From CAWCDJ01 sp963836015 (GTDB lineage: Bacteria; Acidobacteriota; Terriglobia; Bryobacterales; Bryobacteraceae), in the NCBI GenBank assembly GCA_963836015.1, contig CAWIIF010000002.1:372001-436000 (forward strand): a stretch of 64,000 bases of DNA, given 5' to 3'. Positions 47,885 to 57,245 of the stretch are shown here, piece by piece (the first letter of the stretch is position 1; each line of letters begins with the position of its first letter). A program made the position numbers and the translations under genes. The notes below the pieces were generated by a model that worked only from the letters and a program-made list of their open reading frames with translations, did no database searches and was not told the origin of the DNA.

Positions 47885-49957
47885 CTAATTCGCGGAGGCG
47901 GTAGCTTCGCCGGGTTTGAGATACTTCGCGTACCAGGCGAGATAGCGATCGATACGGTCCTTCTGGTAACTCGGACGGGTGATTCCGTGGAACGAGTTAG
48001 GATAGACCACTAACTCGGTCGGAATGCCGAGGCTCGAGAGCGCCTGGTACATCTCCTCGCCGCCCACGAGGGGCACGTTGGCGTCCTTTTCGCCCCCCAG
48101 GAAGAGCGTGGGGGTGGTGATCTGATCGGCGTGCATGAAGCCGTAGGAGATCTTCAGCCACGGCTCGATGCCGACTTTCCACGGCGGGCCGATCTCTTCG
48201 TCGTACTGCATGATGTACTGGTCGACGCCGTACAGGGCCAGCGGAAACGCAGTGCCGGCTCCGCTGGTGGCGGCCTTGAAACGGTGGTCCTTGGCGATGA
48301 TGGCATCGGTCAGGATGCCTCCGTAGCTCCAGCCGCCCACGCCGAGGCGGTCCGGGTCGGCGAGGCCGATCCCGACCACGTAGTCCATGGCGGCCTGGAG
48401 GTCGAGCACCTCCTTGTCGCCCCAATCGCCCGCAATCGCTACCTGGTATTGTTCGCCGCGTCCGGAACTGCCGCGGTAATTGACGTTCACCACGACGTAG
48501 CCGTTCGCGGCGAAGATCTGACGCTCGAAATTGAACGAGTGTCCGTCCTGGCCGTTGGGGCCGCCGTGGATTCGCAGCAGCGTCGGGTACTTCCTGCCGG
48601 CCTGGTAATCGGGCGGCTTGGTGATGAGGCCGTGAACCTCATTCCCGTCCTTCGCCTTGCAGGTAAATTCTTCGGTGGCGCCGAGTTTCAACTGCGCCAT
48701 GAGGGCATCGTTGTGGTGCGTGATCGCGCGCAGCCTGCCGTTTTCGAAGACGTGGATCTCGGGGTGCGTATCGTCGCCCGAGGCCAGCATCGCGATGCGG
48801 CCGTCCTTGCCGATTTCCATAGCCGGCACGGTGCCCGGACCCTTGGTGAGCCGCTCCACCTCACCGCCCGCGGCGGGAATGGTTTCGGGATACTCCCAGC
48901 GGTCATCGGCTACCAGGAAGACAATCGACTTGCCGTCCGGAGTGTAGCGCGGCGCGGAAACGCCGCGATCGAGTTTTCCGGCGAGCAGCGATGGCTCGCC
49001 GCCCGAGGCGGACACGACGGCCAGGCGGCTCATGTTGTAAGCTCCCTGCCGGGCGCCCGAGCTCTGGGTGTAGACGATGCGGGCGCCGTCGGGACTCCAC
49101 GCGGGGCGGCCGCGCGATGCGGAAGAGTGGACGCCGTCGTAATGCGTCAACTGGCGGGGAGACGAGCCGGCATGAGCGTCGATCACGTAAACATTCCACG
49201 TGTTATAGCGTTCGGCATCCTTGCCCTGCTTACCCAGAAACGCGATCGACTTACCGTCCGGAGACCAGACGGGCGAAGCCGCCTCGAGCGGCCCGGACGT
49301 CAACGCTTCGGCTTTCTTCGTGGCGACGTCGTAGAGGTACAAGCGCGGCGGCCTCTGTGTCAGGTACCCGACCACGTCCTGTTTGAACTTGTAACGATCG
49401 ATGACGATGGGTTTCGGCGCCTTGGCGTTGGGGCCTGCCGGGGCGGCGCCGGCGCCTGCCGGGCGTTCGTCGTCGGGCTCGTTGGGATCGCGGTCGGTGA
49501 CGACCAGCAGGAGCGTCTTGGAATCGGGCGACCACTCATAGGTCGAGAGTCTCCCTTTCACATCCGTAAACTGTTGCGCCTCGCCGCCGTTGCGATCGAG
49601 CAGCCACACCTGGCTGCCCTTGGCCTTGCCGGGCCGGCCGGAGAGGAACGACAGATAGCGTCCGTCGGGACTCCAACGGGGCGCACTTTCGCCCTCGGTA
49701 CTGGTAGTCATGCGCAACTGCAGCTTGCCGTCCCAGCTTGCCATCCACACGTCAGTGTCGCTTTTATCGGCAGCGGTATCTACAGTGCTCACCGTATACG
49801 CAACCCATTTGCCGTCAGGTGAAATCTGGACGTCCCGTACGTCGCGGAACGCGTGCATGTCTTCGACCTTGATCAGGCGTTTTCCAGTAGATTGGCCGAA
49901 AACCAAGGAAATTGTGAGAAGTGCCAGGGAAATCGGAGGAAGTTTCGCTGCTCGCAT
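47885..49957 (-). CDS. Secreted S9 family peptidase (prolyl oligopeptidase-like)
   Basis: 690 residues. Signal peptide (AKLPPISLALLTISLVFG), then a beta-propeller of PD40/WD-like repeats (WSPDGRYLSFLSG, WSPDGKSIAFLGK and similar, about 40-400) and an alpha/beta hydrolase domain (about 430-690) with nucleophile GGWSYGGI, Asp in GGEKDANVP and His in NSFHGITRP. It removes or cleaves peptides from the N-terminus (DPP or acylaminoacyl type). Shares a 163-base promoter region with the divergent TonB receptor gene. Confidence 0.94.
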   Translation of the reverse strand: MRAAKLPPISLALLTISLVFGQSTGKRLIKVEDMHAFRDVRDVQISPDGKWVAYTVSTVDTAADKSDTDVWMASWDGKLQLRMTTSTEGESAPRWSPDGRYLSFLSGRPGKAKGSQVWLLDRNGGEAQQFTDVKGRLSTYEWSPDSKTLLLVVTDRDPNEPDDERPAGAGAAPAGPNAKAPKPIVIDRYKFKQDVVGYLTQRPPRLYLYDVATKKAEALTSGPLEAASPVWSPDGKSIAFLGKQGKDAERYNTWNVYVIDAHAGSSPRQLTHYDGVHSSASRGRPAWSPDGARIVYTQSSGARQGAYNMSRLAVVSASGGEPSLLAGKLDRGVSAPRYTPDGKSIVFLVADDRWEYPETIPAAGGEVERLTKGPGTVPAMEIGKDGRIAMLASGDDTHPEIHVFENGRLRAITHHNDALMAQLKLGATEEFTCKAKDGNEVHGLITKPPDYQAGRKYPTLLRIHGGPNGQDGHSFNFERQIFAANGYVVVNVNYRGSSGRGEQYQVAIAGDWGDKEVLDLQAAMDYVVGIGLADPDRLGVGGWSYGGILTDAIIAKDHRFKAATSGAGTAFPLALYGVDQYIMQYDEEIGPPWKVGIEPWLKISYGFMHADQITTPTLFLGGEKDANVPLVGGEEMYQALSSLGIPTELVVYPNSFHGITRPSYQKDRIDRYLAWYAKYLKPGEATASAN

Positions 49958-50027
49958 GAGATCCGAGTTTAACAGATCAATTGCAAACTCGTGGCCGCGA
50001 GAATTGACACCACCCTTCGGTTTGTGT

Positions 50028-50057
50028 TACCCAAGATCAATCACCTAATCTTGGTTA
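50028..50057. promoter_or_regulatory. Long inverted repeat upstream of the TonB receptor
   Basis: Ten-base arms TACCCAAGAT and ATCTTGGTTA around CAATCACCTA, one mismatch in the arms; the inner seven bases are perfect. It lies between the divergent S9 peptidase and receptor genes, about 64 bases before the receptor start. Either a regulator site or an mRNA stem-loop. Confidence 0.5.
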
Positions 50058-50120
50058 GTTTGCACGAGACGGGATCACCACGTGGCTGAGCCCACACACG
50101 CACAAAAAGGGGGTACTGAT

Positions 50121-53100
50121 ATGCGAAAGCTTCTAGGGCTGTCTTTTGTCTGCTTGCTCATGACCGCCGCCCTGTACGGTCAAACCACTACAATTACCGG
50201 AACGGTCATGGATCCGACCGGCGCTGTTGTGCCGGCCGCTTCGATCACGATCACCAACATCGCGACCGGGGCGCAGCGCGCGACTGTATGCGACAGTCAG
50301 GGGCGCTACACGATATCGCAGGTTGTGCCGGGGTCGTATAAGGTCAGCGCCAAGGCCAGCGGCTTCGCGGAGGCGGCAATCGCCAAAGTCGATCTGCTGG
50401 TGAACCAGCCGGCAACCATCCCGATCAAATTCGAGAAAGTGGGCTCCACTTCGGAGACCGTACAGGTCGAAGCCGCGGCCGATCAGGTGAATACGACCGA
50501 TGCGTCGATCGGCAATGCCATCGGAACCCAGGCCATCATTCAGATGCCGATGTTTGCCCGCAATGTGGCGGGCTTGCTGGCATTCCAGCCCGGAGTCACG
50601 AGCTTCGGCTCCTTCGGCGCGCAGAACCTGGATTTCCGCAGCGGCTCGGTCAACGGCGGTAAATCGGACCAGTCGAACATCACGCTCGACGGAGTGGACG
50701 TCGGGGACCAGAACACACGCCAGGCATTCACCAGCGTGCTGCGCGTGACCCTGGATTCCGTGGAAGAGTTCCGCACCGTGACCTCCAACGGTGACGCGGC
50801 CACCGGCCGCGGGTCGGGCGCGGACGTGGCGCTGGTCACCAAGTCCGGCACCAACGAGTTCCATGGCTCCCTCTACGAGTATCGCCGCGGCACGGAGACG
50901 GCGGCCAACAGCTTTTTCAACAATCGCTCCGGCGTACCCGTGGCTCCGCTGCTGATCAACATTTTCGGCGGTTCCGGCGGCGGCCCGATCAAGAAGAACA
51001 AGGCGTTCTTCTTCCTCAACTATGAAGGGCGCCGCGATGCCAGCGCCGTTTCGGTGACGCGTACGGTTCCCACCGAGACGATGAAGCAGGGCATTCTCGA
51101 ATACCACAACACTGCCGGCCAACTGGTCCAGGTCGGCCCCTCGCAGATCCAGCAGATCGACCCCGCAGCCACCGGCATCAACCCGGCGGCCTTGAAAGCT
51201 CTGCAAGCCTTTCCCGTGGGAAACAACAACTCGATCGGAGACGGGCTCAACACCACGGGCTTCACCTTCAATGCACCCGGCCACTCGGTGCAGAACACCT
51301 ACATCGCGAAGTTCGATTACCACCTGAACGACAACCACTCGCTGTTCGTCCGCGGCAATCTGCAAAACGACAGCGCCGATAACGGCTCCTCGAATGCACC
51401 GCAGTTCCCCGGACTGCCTGCAAATTCCGTCAGCCTCGCCAACAGCAAGGGCTTGGCTGCCGGCTGGACCGGCGTCATCAAGCCGACGCTGGTCAGCACC
51501 TTCCGCTATGGCCTGACCCGCGCCGGAACGCAGAATACGGGTGTACTGACCAGTAACTACGAGTGGTTCCGCGGCTACGACACGCCGTACGGCACCAGCA
51601 CGGGCCTATCCCGCATCGTGCCGGTCCACACCTTCAGCGAGGATCTTTCGTGGAACCACGGCGCGCACGACGTGCGGTTCGGAGTGGTGGCGCGCATGAT
51701 CTCCAATTCCTCCCTGAGCTATGCGCATTCATTCAGCTCGGCCTCGTCCAACCCGTCGTGGCTGAAGGGGTCGGGCTCCGATCTCGCACCCGCTTCACTG
51801 GGCCTCTCGAAGGGCGATACGCAGAGCTTCCAATACGGCATGGGCGCGCTGCTCGGGCTGGAGGTTCAAGGCAACGCCAATTACAACTACCTGGTGGACG
51901 GCACGCTTGTCACTCCCGGCTTGCCCGTCGCCCGGGACTTCGTGAACCACGAAGGCGAGTTCTACGTGCAGGACACCTGGAAGCTGACGCGCAATTTCAC
52001 CGTCACCGGCGGAATCCGGCTCTCGCTCGCGCCTCCGGTCTATGAAGCTAACGGGCAGCAGGCGTCCACTAACATCCCGCTGGGCGACTGGCTGTCCAAG
52101 CGCGCCATCCTGGCGGACCAGGGACTCTCGCAGACGGGAGCGGGGCTGGTCACCTTCATCCCGGTGGGCCAGGGCCGGCCCATGTATCCCTACCACAAGA
52201 ACTGGGCTCCGCGTCTCGGGCTGGCCTATTCGCCAAACGCCGATAGCGGGCTTTCCAAGTTCCTCTTCGGCGGACCGGGCAGGACTTCCATCCGCGCCGG
52301 TGCCGGTATGTATTACGACGTGATCGGCCAGCCGCTGGCGCAGCTCTTCAACGCGACGGCCTTCGGACTGGCGAGCTCCCTGACCAGCCCGCCCAATATC
52401 CTGTCTACCGCCCAGGCGCCGCGGTATACGTCGTTCTATTCGGTCCCCGGCGCAATCGTGCCGGCCGCTCCGGCGGGCGGCCTGCCGCGTACGTATCCGA
52501 CCTCGGGCGCGGGATCGTTTGCCATCACCAACAGCATCGACGACAACCTGCGCGCTCCTTACACCATCAACCTGGACTTCAGCATCGGCCGCGATCTCGG
52601 CCACGGCTTCTTCGTCCAGGGATCGTACGTGGGCCGGCTCTCGCGCCGCTCGCTGGTCCAGCAGGACCTTGCGATGCCCACCAACCTTCGCGACCCGAAA
52701 TCCGGCCAGACGTATTTCCAGGCCATGAGCCAACTGGCGACGCTGCTGGATCTACAGGGAGTGAAAATCCAGAACCTGCCGAAGATCCCCTTCTTCGAAA
52801 ACATGTGGTCCCATGCCGCCGGAAACGGCCTGACGGCGACCCAGGTGTGGGCCAACGATTATCTCCACAACAGCAACCCGGGCGATTTTTCGAATACCCT
52901 GAACAACGCGGACAACGCCGCGAACTGCAACGCGGGCAGCACGCTATTCAATGCTCAGGGCAATGTGGACGCGATGGCGTGCGGCGACCAGGGTCCCTTC
53001 ATGATCTTCAACCCGCAGTTTTCTGCTCTGGCGGCCTACAGCTCGATCGGCCTCGGCGATTACCATGCCATGCAGTGGACCGTTCGTAAGCGGTTAGGCG

Positions 53101-53861
53101 GGCTGCTCTTCGACCTGAACTACACGTGGTCGAAGTCGATCGACCTCGGGTCGACGGGCGAAGCCGGTGTATCGTGGAATCCGACTGGAGCATCGTACTC
53201 TGGCTTTATCCAGAACACCTGGAACCCGAGCCAGATGCGCGCGGTCTCTTCTTACGACACGACCCACCAGGTGAACGCCTACGGCGCGTACCAGATCCCG
53301 ATCGGCCGCGGCATGAAGTACGGCAGCGGTATGAACAAGCTGCTGGACGCGCTGATCGGCGGCTGGCAGGTCAGCGGCACGTTCCGGATGACCTCGGGTC
53401 TGCCCTTCAGCATGGGGAACGGCCAGCGCTGGCCCACGAACTGGGAGGTCAGCGACATCGCCACACCGAACGGGCAGCCACTTCCGTCGGTGGTCAGCAC
53501 CGGCAACTCCAACCTTGGTTCACCGAACCTGTGGCAGGACCCCAAGGCGGCCTTCGCCACGTTCCAGGAGACGCTGCCGGGACAATCCGGCAGCCGCAAT
53601 ACGATGCGCGGCGACGGCTTCTTCGATATCGACACGGGGCTCTACAAGACCTTCACGATGCCCTATTCTGAGCACCACCACCTGACCGTTCGCTGGGAGT
53701 CGTACAACGTAACCAACACGGTTCGTTTCGACCCGACGTGCGGCGCCAGCTCATATGGAACGGGCTGCGGCAACACGCTGTCGTCATCGAGCTTCGGCAA
53801 GCTGACGACGCAGCTCGGCACACCACGGCAGATGCAGTTCGCTGCCCGGTACACCTGGTAG
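50121..53861 (+). CDS. Oar-like TonB-dependent receptor with carboxypeptidase-regulatory domain
   Basis: 1246 residues from ATG 50121. Signal peptide (MRKLLGLSFVCLLMTAALYG), carboxypeptidase-regulatory-like fold (TITGTVMDPTGAVVPAASIT, about 22-105), plug domain (NNDASI-like and QMPMFARNVAGLLAFQPGV; RSGSVNGGKSDQSNITLDGV) and a long beta-barrel ending QLGTPRQMQFAARYTW. This type is highly multiplied in Solibacter-like acidobacteria and usually imports glycans or peptides. Neighbouring peptidase and sulfatases fit uptake of their products, but no specific substrate can be read. Confidence 0.93.
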   Translation: MRKLLGLSFVCLLMTAALYGQTTTITGTVMDPTGAVVPAASITITNIATGAQRATVCDSQGRYTISQVVPGSYKVSAKASGFAEAAIAKVDLLVNQPATIPIKFEKVGSTSETVQVEAAADQVNTTDASIGNAIGTQAIIQMPMFARNVAGLLAFQPGVTSFGSFGAQNLDFRSGSVNGGKSDQSNITLDGVDVGDQNTRQAFTSVLRVTLDSVEEFRTVTSNGDAATGRGSGADVALVTKSGTNEFHGSLYEYRRGTETAANSFFNNRSGVPVAPLLINIFGGSGGGPIKKNKAFFFLNYEGRRDASAVSVTRTVPTETMKQGILEYHNTAGQLVQVGPSQIQQIDPAATGINPAALKALQAFPVGNNNSIGDGLNTTGFTFNAPGHSVQNTYIAKFDYHLNDNHSLFVRGNLQNDSADNGSSNAPQFPGLPANSVSLANSKGLAAGWTGVIKPTLVSTFRYGLTRAGTQNTGVLTSNYEWFRGYDTPYGTSTGLSRIVPVHTFSEDLSWNHGAHDVRFGVVARMISNSSLSYAHSFSSASSNPSWLKGSGSDLAPASLGLSKGDTQSFQYGMGALLGLEVQGNANYNYLVDGTLVTPGLPVARDFVNHEGEFYVQDTWKLTRNFTVTGGIRLSLAPPVYEANGQQASTNIPLGDWLSKRAILADQGLSQTGAGLVTFIPVGQGRPMYPYHKNWAPRLGLAYSPNADSGLSKFLFGGPGRTSIRAGAGMYYDVIGQPLAQLFNATAFGLASSLTSPPNILSTAQAPRYTSFYSVPGAIVPAAPAGGLPRTYPTSGAGSFAITNSIDDNLRAPYTINLDFSIGRDLGHGFFVQGSYVGRLSRRSLVQQDLAMPTNLRDPKSGQTYFQAMSQLATLLDLQGVKIQNLPKIPFFENMWSHAAGNGLTATQVWANDYLHNSNPGDFSNTLNNADNAANCNAGSTLFNAQGNVDAMACGDQGPFMIFNPQFSALAAYSSIGLGDYHAMQWTVRKRLGGLLFDLNYTWSKSIDLGSTGEAGVSWNPTGASYSGFIQNTWNPSQMRAVSSYDTTHQVNAYGAYQIPIGRGMKYGSGMNKLLDALIGGWQVSGTFRMTSGLPFSMGNGQRWPTNWEVSDIATPNGQPLPSVVSTGNSNLGSPNLWQDPKAAFATFQETLPGQSGSRNTMRGDGFFDIDTGLYKTFTMPYSEHHHLTVRWESYNVTNTVRFDPTCGASSYGTGCGNTLSSSSFGKLTTQLGTPRQMQFAARYTW

Positions 53862-53865
53862 ATCG

Positions 53866-54768
53866 TTAATGGCGGGCGGCGCGGGCCACGTGGCTCGCGC
53901 CGCTCAACTGCAGGGCCTTGGTCAGCCACTCCTCCCTCTCCCGCGCCGATTCCCCATCATTGAACTCGTGGCCGCAATCGTACCAGCGAACCAGTTTCGG
54001 CTCGCGCGCCGCGGCGGCGTAGCGTGCGGCCTGCTCCGCCGTGATGTAGCGGTCGTAGCGCGCGAACTGCAGAAATACCGCGGCCGGCGGAGCACTGCCG
54101 ATGTACCGTTCGGCATCGATGACCGAGAGGGCTGCGGCCAGCCGGCGAGTCTTCGTGTCGGGAGGCTTGCCTGCGCCTGCGGGATGGAGCGTGGCATCGC
54201 TGAGGCTGGCGAACCCGCCCATCAGCACGAGATAGCGGAAGCGCCGCTCGCCTGCCGCAATGACGCCGCCGAGGGTGGCGCCGTAGCTGTGGCCGACGTA
54301 AGCCAGCTGGCCGGCGGGAACTCCGTAGCGTGTGGCGAGTACGTCGGCGGCGCGGCGGATGTTAACGGCGGCCTCGAGCCATTGAGCGAGTTCCTGTTGT
54401 GGCGTCTGGGTGGGGCGGGAATGTGGCAGAAGCCAGGGGGCGTTGAGAAGAATGGAAGCCGCGCCCAATTTCCCCAGCGCCAGGGCCTCGGGCAGAAAGC
54501 TGGAGCGGTCACCCTGCCCCCAGTGCTGCCACACAATGCCGGCGGGATGCATGAGCCCTTTGGGGATCACGGCGTAGGCAGTGACGCGGACTCCGCGCGG
54601 TGCGGCGAAGGAGATGTCGAGCAGGCGGCAATCGCGAAAATCCTTGACTGGCTTCTCCTCAAGCACCAGCGGCGCGGCGGCATCGTAGCCGATGTCGGGC
54701 AGCCGGGCAGGCGATTGCGCGGAGAGCAGCAGGCATCCAAGAAAGATCAGGGTGACGGGTGAACGCAT
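53866..54768 (-). CDS. Secreted alpha/beta hydrolase
   Basis: 300 residues from ATG 54768 with a signal peptide (MRSPVTLIFLGCLLLSAQ). Nucleophile elbow VGHSYGATLGG near 150, C-terminal catalytic His in CGHEFND, and a PDI-type acid in YDRYITAEQ. The sequence resembles dienelactone-hydrolase-like and acetyl-esterase-like proteins; substrate unknown. Start overlaps the end of ybaK by one base (54770 stop side), so they form a transcript. It is convergent with the receptor, 4 bases apart. Confidence 0.85.
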   Translation of the reverse strand: MRSPVTLIFLGCLLLSAQSPARLPDIGYDAAAPLVLEEKPVKDFRDCRLLDISFAAPRGVRVTAYAVIPKGLMHPAGIVWQHWGQGDRSSFLPEALALGKLGAASILLNAPWLLPHSRPTQTPQQELAQWLEAAVNIRRAADVLATRYGVPAGQLAYVGHSYGATLGGVIAAGERRFRYLVLMGGFASLSDATLHPAGAGKPPDTKTRRLAAALSVIDAERYIGSAPPAAVFLQFARYDRYITAEQAARYAAAAREPKLVRWYDCGHEFNDGESAREREEWLTKALQLSGASHVARAARH

Positions 54769-54769
54769 A

Positions 54770-55264
54770 TTATTCGAACTTCGCGATGTCGCAGCGGTGC
54801 GCCTCGACCACACGGTCGAGGCCGTCGGGCGCAATCAGCATCTGGCAGCCGCGGACCCCGGCGCTCACGGAGATGATGTCCCAGAGACCGGCGGTTTCGT
54901 CGAGGTAGAGGGGATACGGCTTGCGGGCGCCGACCGGGGACACGCCGCCGCGAATGTACCCGGTCAGCGGGAGCACCTCTTTCACGGGCACCAGCTCGAC
55001 CTTCTTGTTGCCGCTGGCCGCGGCAAGGGCCTTGAGATCGAGCTCGGCGCTGCCTGGAATACACGCCATCAGGACGCCGGTGCGATCGCCGCGCGCGACC
55101 AGAGTCTTGAAGACCTGCTCGGCGGGGAGGCCGATGGCCTGGGCCACGCGCGGCGCGCTGAGATCCTCCTCATCGACCGCGTATTCCCTCAGCTCGTAAT
55201 GCACGCCGGCGCCATCCAGGATGCGGGCGGCATTGGTTTTGACGGAAGAGTCCTTCTTGCCCAC
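54770..55264 (-). CDS. ybaK: Cys-tRNA(Pro)/Cys-tRNA(Cys) deacylase YbaK
   Basis: 164 residues of the YbaK/EbsC editing family: VARGDRTGVLMACIPGSAELD, KKVELVPVKEVLPLTGYIRGG with the conserved GG, and the C-terminal FDIISVSAGVRG-type segment (DIISVSAGVRG). It hydrolyses Cys (or Ala) mischarged onto tRNA-Pro in trans, filling the role that ProRS here, lacking the insertion domain, cannot do itself. Head-to-head with the tRNA-Ser gene across 75 bases. Confidence 0.93.
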   Translation of the reverse strand: MGKKDSSVKTNAARILDGAGVHYELREYAVDEEDLSAPRVAQAIGLPAEQVFKTLVARGDRTGVLMACIPGSAELDLKALAAASGNKKVELVPVKEVLPLTGYIRGGVSPVGARKPYPLYLDETAGLWDIISVSAGVRGCQMLIAPDGLDRVVEAHRCDIAKFE

Positions 55265-55307
55265 TCGCTTCCATCGTACAGTGGCGCGAGGAGAAAATCG
55301 CGGCCTT

Positions 55308-55316
55308 TGCTACAAT
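55308..55316 (+). promoter_or_regulatory. Extended -10 promoter of tRNA-Ser
   Basis: TGCTACAAT fits the extended -10 (TGn plus TACAAT) and lies 24 bases before the tRNA 5' end, so transcription would begin near 55323. No good -35 hexamer is found 16-18 bases upstream, which is acceptable for an extended -10. Confidence 0.45.
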
Positions 55317-55339
55317 GGAATCCGGCGCAGTTCTGTCCC

Positions 55340-55429
55340 GGAGAGGTGGCAGAGTGGTCGATCGCACCCGCCTCGAAAGCGGGCGTACCTTAACGGGTAC
55401 CGGGAGTTCGAATCTCCCCCTCTCCGCCA
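55340..55429 (+). tRNA. tRNA-Ser (anticodon CGA)
   Basis: 90 bases including encoded CCA. Acceptor GGAGAGG pairs with CCTCTCC; the anticodon stem CCCGC/GCGGG holds the loop CTCGAAA with anticodon CGA at 55374-55376, reading UCG. The long variable arm (class II) lies between 55384 and 55400, and GTTCGAATC gives the T-loop. Discriminator G is normal for serine. Translating through this gene gives a false peptide, often misannotated as GGEGEIRTPGTR. Confidence 0.97.
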
Positions 55430-55861
55430 GTCAGAGAGAGGAGAGGAAGTGATGGTAAAACAGCGGAAGACGAGGAACGATCGGAACGATCAGGCAGGGG
55501 AAGTGCTAGCGGAAGAGCACGCGGTAGAAGCTGGAGGTAATGCAAACGACCGCCGCGGTCTTGCGGGAGTTGGAGGTAGTGCTGAAGGGCTCGCTGCGTC
55601 GGAGCCGACTCGAAGACGCTGTGCGGACGCAGATCGCAGAAGGTGGTGGCGTAGCGTCTTCTAGAAGATGCTCGTCGATGCCGAGCGCGTGGGCCCGCGC
55701 CGCTCTGCCGTGCGCGCCCGGAGTCTGCCGCGCTCGCGGTGGCGCTGCCGCCGCCTGGGCCGCGGCTGCGTTGACCCGTCGTTGTTGACAGACCTGGCGC
55801 GGCGGCTCGGTCGCGTTTTCGTGGCAGATCTCTGGCAATGTGAGACTTTTCTGCAGCCAGC
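55430..55861. other. Geneless stretch after tRNA-Ser (432 bases)
   Basis: I find no ORF with family-like composition, ribosome site or tRNA 3'-end copy. A candidate peptide of 82 residues (55540-55788, MQTTAAVLRELEVVLKG start) shows some protein-like character at its first half, then turns to Ala/Arg-rich noise. The strings CTGGAGGTAATGC and TTGGAGGTAGTGC are weakly repeated near 55540-55570. A decayed insertion at the tRNA is possible but not shown. Confidence 0.5.
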
Positions 55862-57157
55862 TCAGTCGACCCAGGTCTCGAACGGCGCCTTCGGCAGCTT
55901 GTGGCCCCACGTTTCCGGCCCCCAGCAGCGGGTGCCGACCAACGGTTCGGTGTCACTGGTGTTGACCAACCGTACGCCACCGCCGGTCTTGGCCGCATCG
56001 TAAGGGATGACGAACTCATCGTGCAGCGGCTCGCCCAAGCGAATCCCCGATTTGACCTCGACCTTGTGATTGCCGATGTTTCCGATCCCGTGGCTGAAGT
56101 GAATGATGCATAATCCCGGCGGCCCGGTGAGCAGCGTTTCCGCGCGGGGGGCCAACTCAAACTGGCGCAGGCTGAACAATTCGTCGCCGCCGGGCTTGCC
56201 GTAAACCCTCCACTCGTCTCGAAAACCGCCGTGGCTGACCTCTCGATCGACGACCGGCAGCAGCAGGTGCTTCTCCACGATATAGGGATCCTTGTTGCGG
56301 CGCAGATCGAGGTCAGCTACGAGCCGATGTACGCGATCCTCTCCGTCAATTCCCTCAGGCAGGTGCCGGAAGAGCAGATCCTGCCCCAGGAATACCTCGC
56401 CGTCGGGGCACAGAACATGGCTTTGGTAGAACCGGAAATCATCGCGGTCGCGCTGCGGCTCCTCTGTGTTGACCGCGGCCGGTCCGTGCAGGATGCGCGT
56501 GGGAGTGAAGAACCCGGTTCCCATACGGACCAGCAGGTGGCGTGCGTGGCTGCGAAGGTGGTTGTTCCTGCCGGCGATGAAATCACGGACGGCATCCGCC
56601 AGCATCTCCTCCGTCACGTAATGCATCAGGCCAATCGAGGTGTGGCAGTCGTTCTTGTAACGCTTGTTGCGCCAGGCGTTGAAGTTGTACGCCTCGGGCT
56701 TCCACGGATGGCTGTGGTGCCCGAGGGGGTACAGATTGTCGAACTCCTTGTTATAGAAGCCAGTTCCGTTCAATGTCCGGTACATCGGCCCCACCATGAA
56801 GTCCGGCGCTCCGTGAACCGCCGCATTCATCGGGATGAGGAAGCCGTCGGGGTGATGGAAGTGGCAAAGCCCTTCGCCGTAAATCCCGTTCCCGGTGTCG
56901 GCAAGGATGGCGCTTCCGTTCCATCTCTCATCGATTGCCCATCCGTCGGGGCCTTCAGGGAAGTAGTCCGCATCCACGAGTTCCAGGTTCTTGCCGGGCA
57001 GGCAAAACTTGCGTCCTACGAAACTCGGAAAACACCGGAGTACGCCCCCTCCGGCCTCGGTTGCAGCCTGCACCGTGTCTGCAGCACCTTCTTCCAAGAT
57101 CGGCAAGTTGGAGCGGTAGAGTTTGGCTTGGAGAGCGGTCCTTGTTTTACTGCTCAT
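55862..57157 (-). CDS. Large cupin-like protein of unknown function
   Basis: 431 residues. No signal peptide. Histidine-rich stretches LCHFHHPDGFLI and GHHSHPWKPEAYNF, a segment HARHLLVRMGTGFFTPTRILHGPA that resembles the metal/substrate region of cupin-type sugar isomerases, and a C-terminal GIGNIGNHKVEVKSGI. Possibly a carbohydrate or uronate-modifying cupin; I recognise no characterised family, so no reaction is claimed. It stands alone, 88 bases before the histidine kinase gene on the same strand. Confidence 0.7.
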   Translation of the reverse strand: MSSKTRTALQAKLYRSNLPILEEGAADTVQAATEAGGGVLRCFPSFVGRKFCLPGKNLELVDADYFPEGPDGWAIDERWNGSAILADTGNGIYGEGLCHFHHPDGFLIPMNAAVHGAPDFMVGPMYRTLNGTGFYNKEFDNLYPLGHHSHPWKPEAYNFNAWRNKRYKNDCHTSIGLMHYVTEEMLADAVRDFIAGRNNHLRSHARHLLVRMGTGFFTPTRILHGPAAVNTEEPQRDRDDFRFYQSHVLCPDGEVFLGQDLLFRHLPEGIDGEDRVHRLVADLDLRRNKDPYIVEKHLLLPVVDREVSHGGFRDEWRVYGKPGGDELFSLRQFELAPRAETLLTGPPGLCIIHFSHGIGNIGNHKVEVKSGIRLGEPLHDEFVIPYDAAKTGGGVRLVNTSDTEPLVGTRCWGPETWGHKLPKAPFETWVD

Positions 57158-57245
57158 TCGATGTTGCCTCCGCTTGAAACAACAGTGTAGCGCCCGATCA
57201 CGCTTTTCGTGGAAACGCCCCGCAAATCTCCCGACCCCTGCCGCA

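Noticed and set aside
55430..55861. Integration site for an element at tRNA-Ser
   Set aside because: No integrase gene and no second copy of the tRNA 3' end were found in the window.
55390..56160. Minus-strand 256-residue frame ending GGEGEIRTPGTR across the tRNA
   Set aside because: It translates the tRNA-Ser gene and the end of the cupin-like gene in the wrong frame; the ending is a well-known false peptide from tRNA-Ser.
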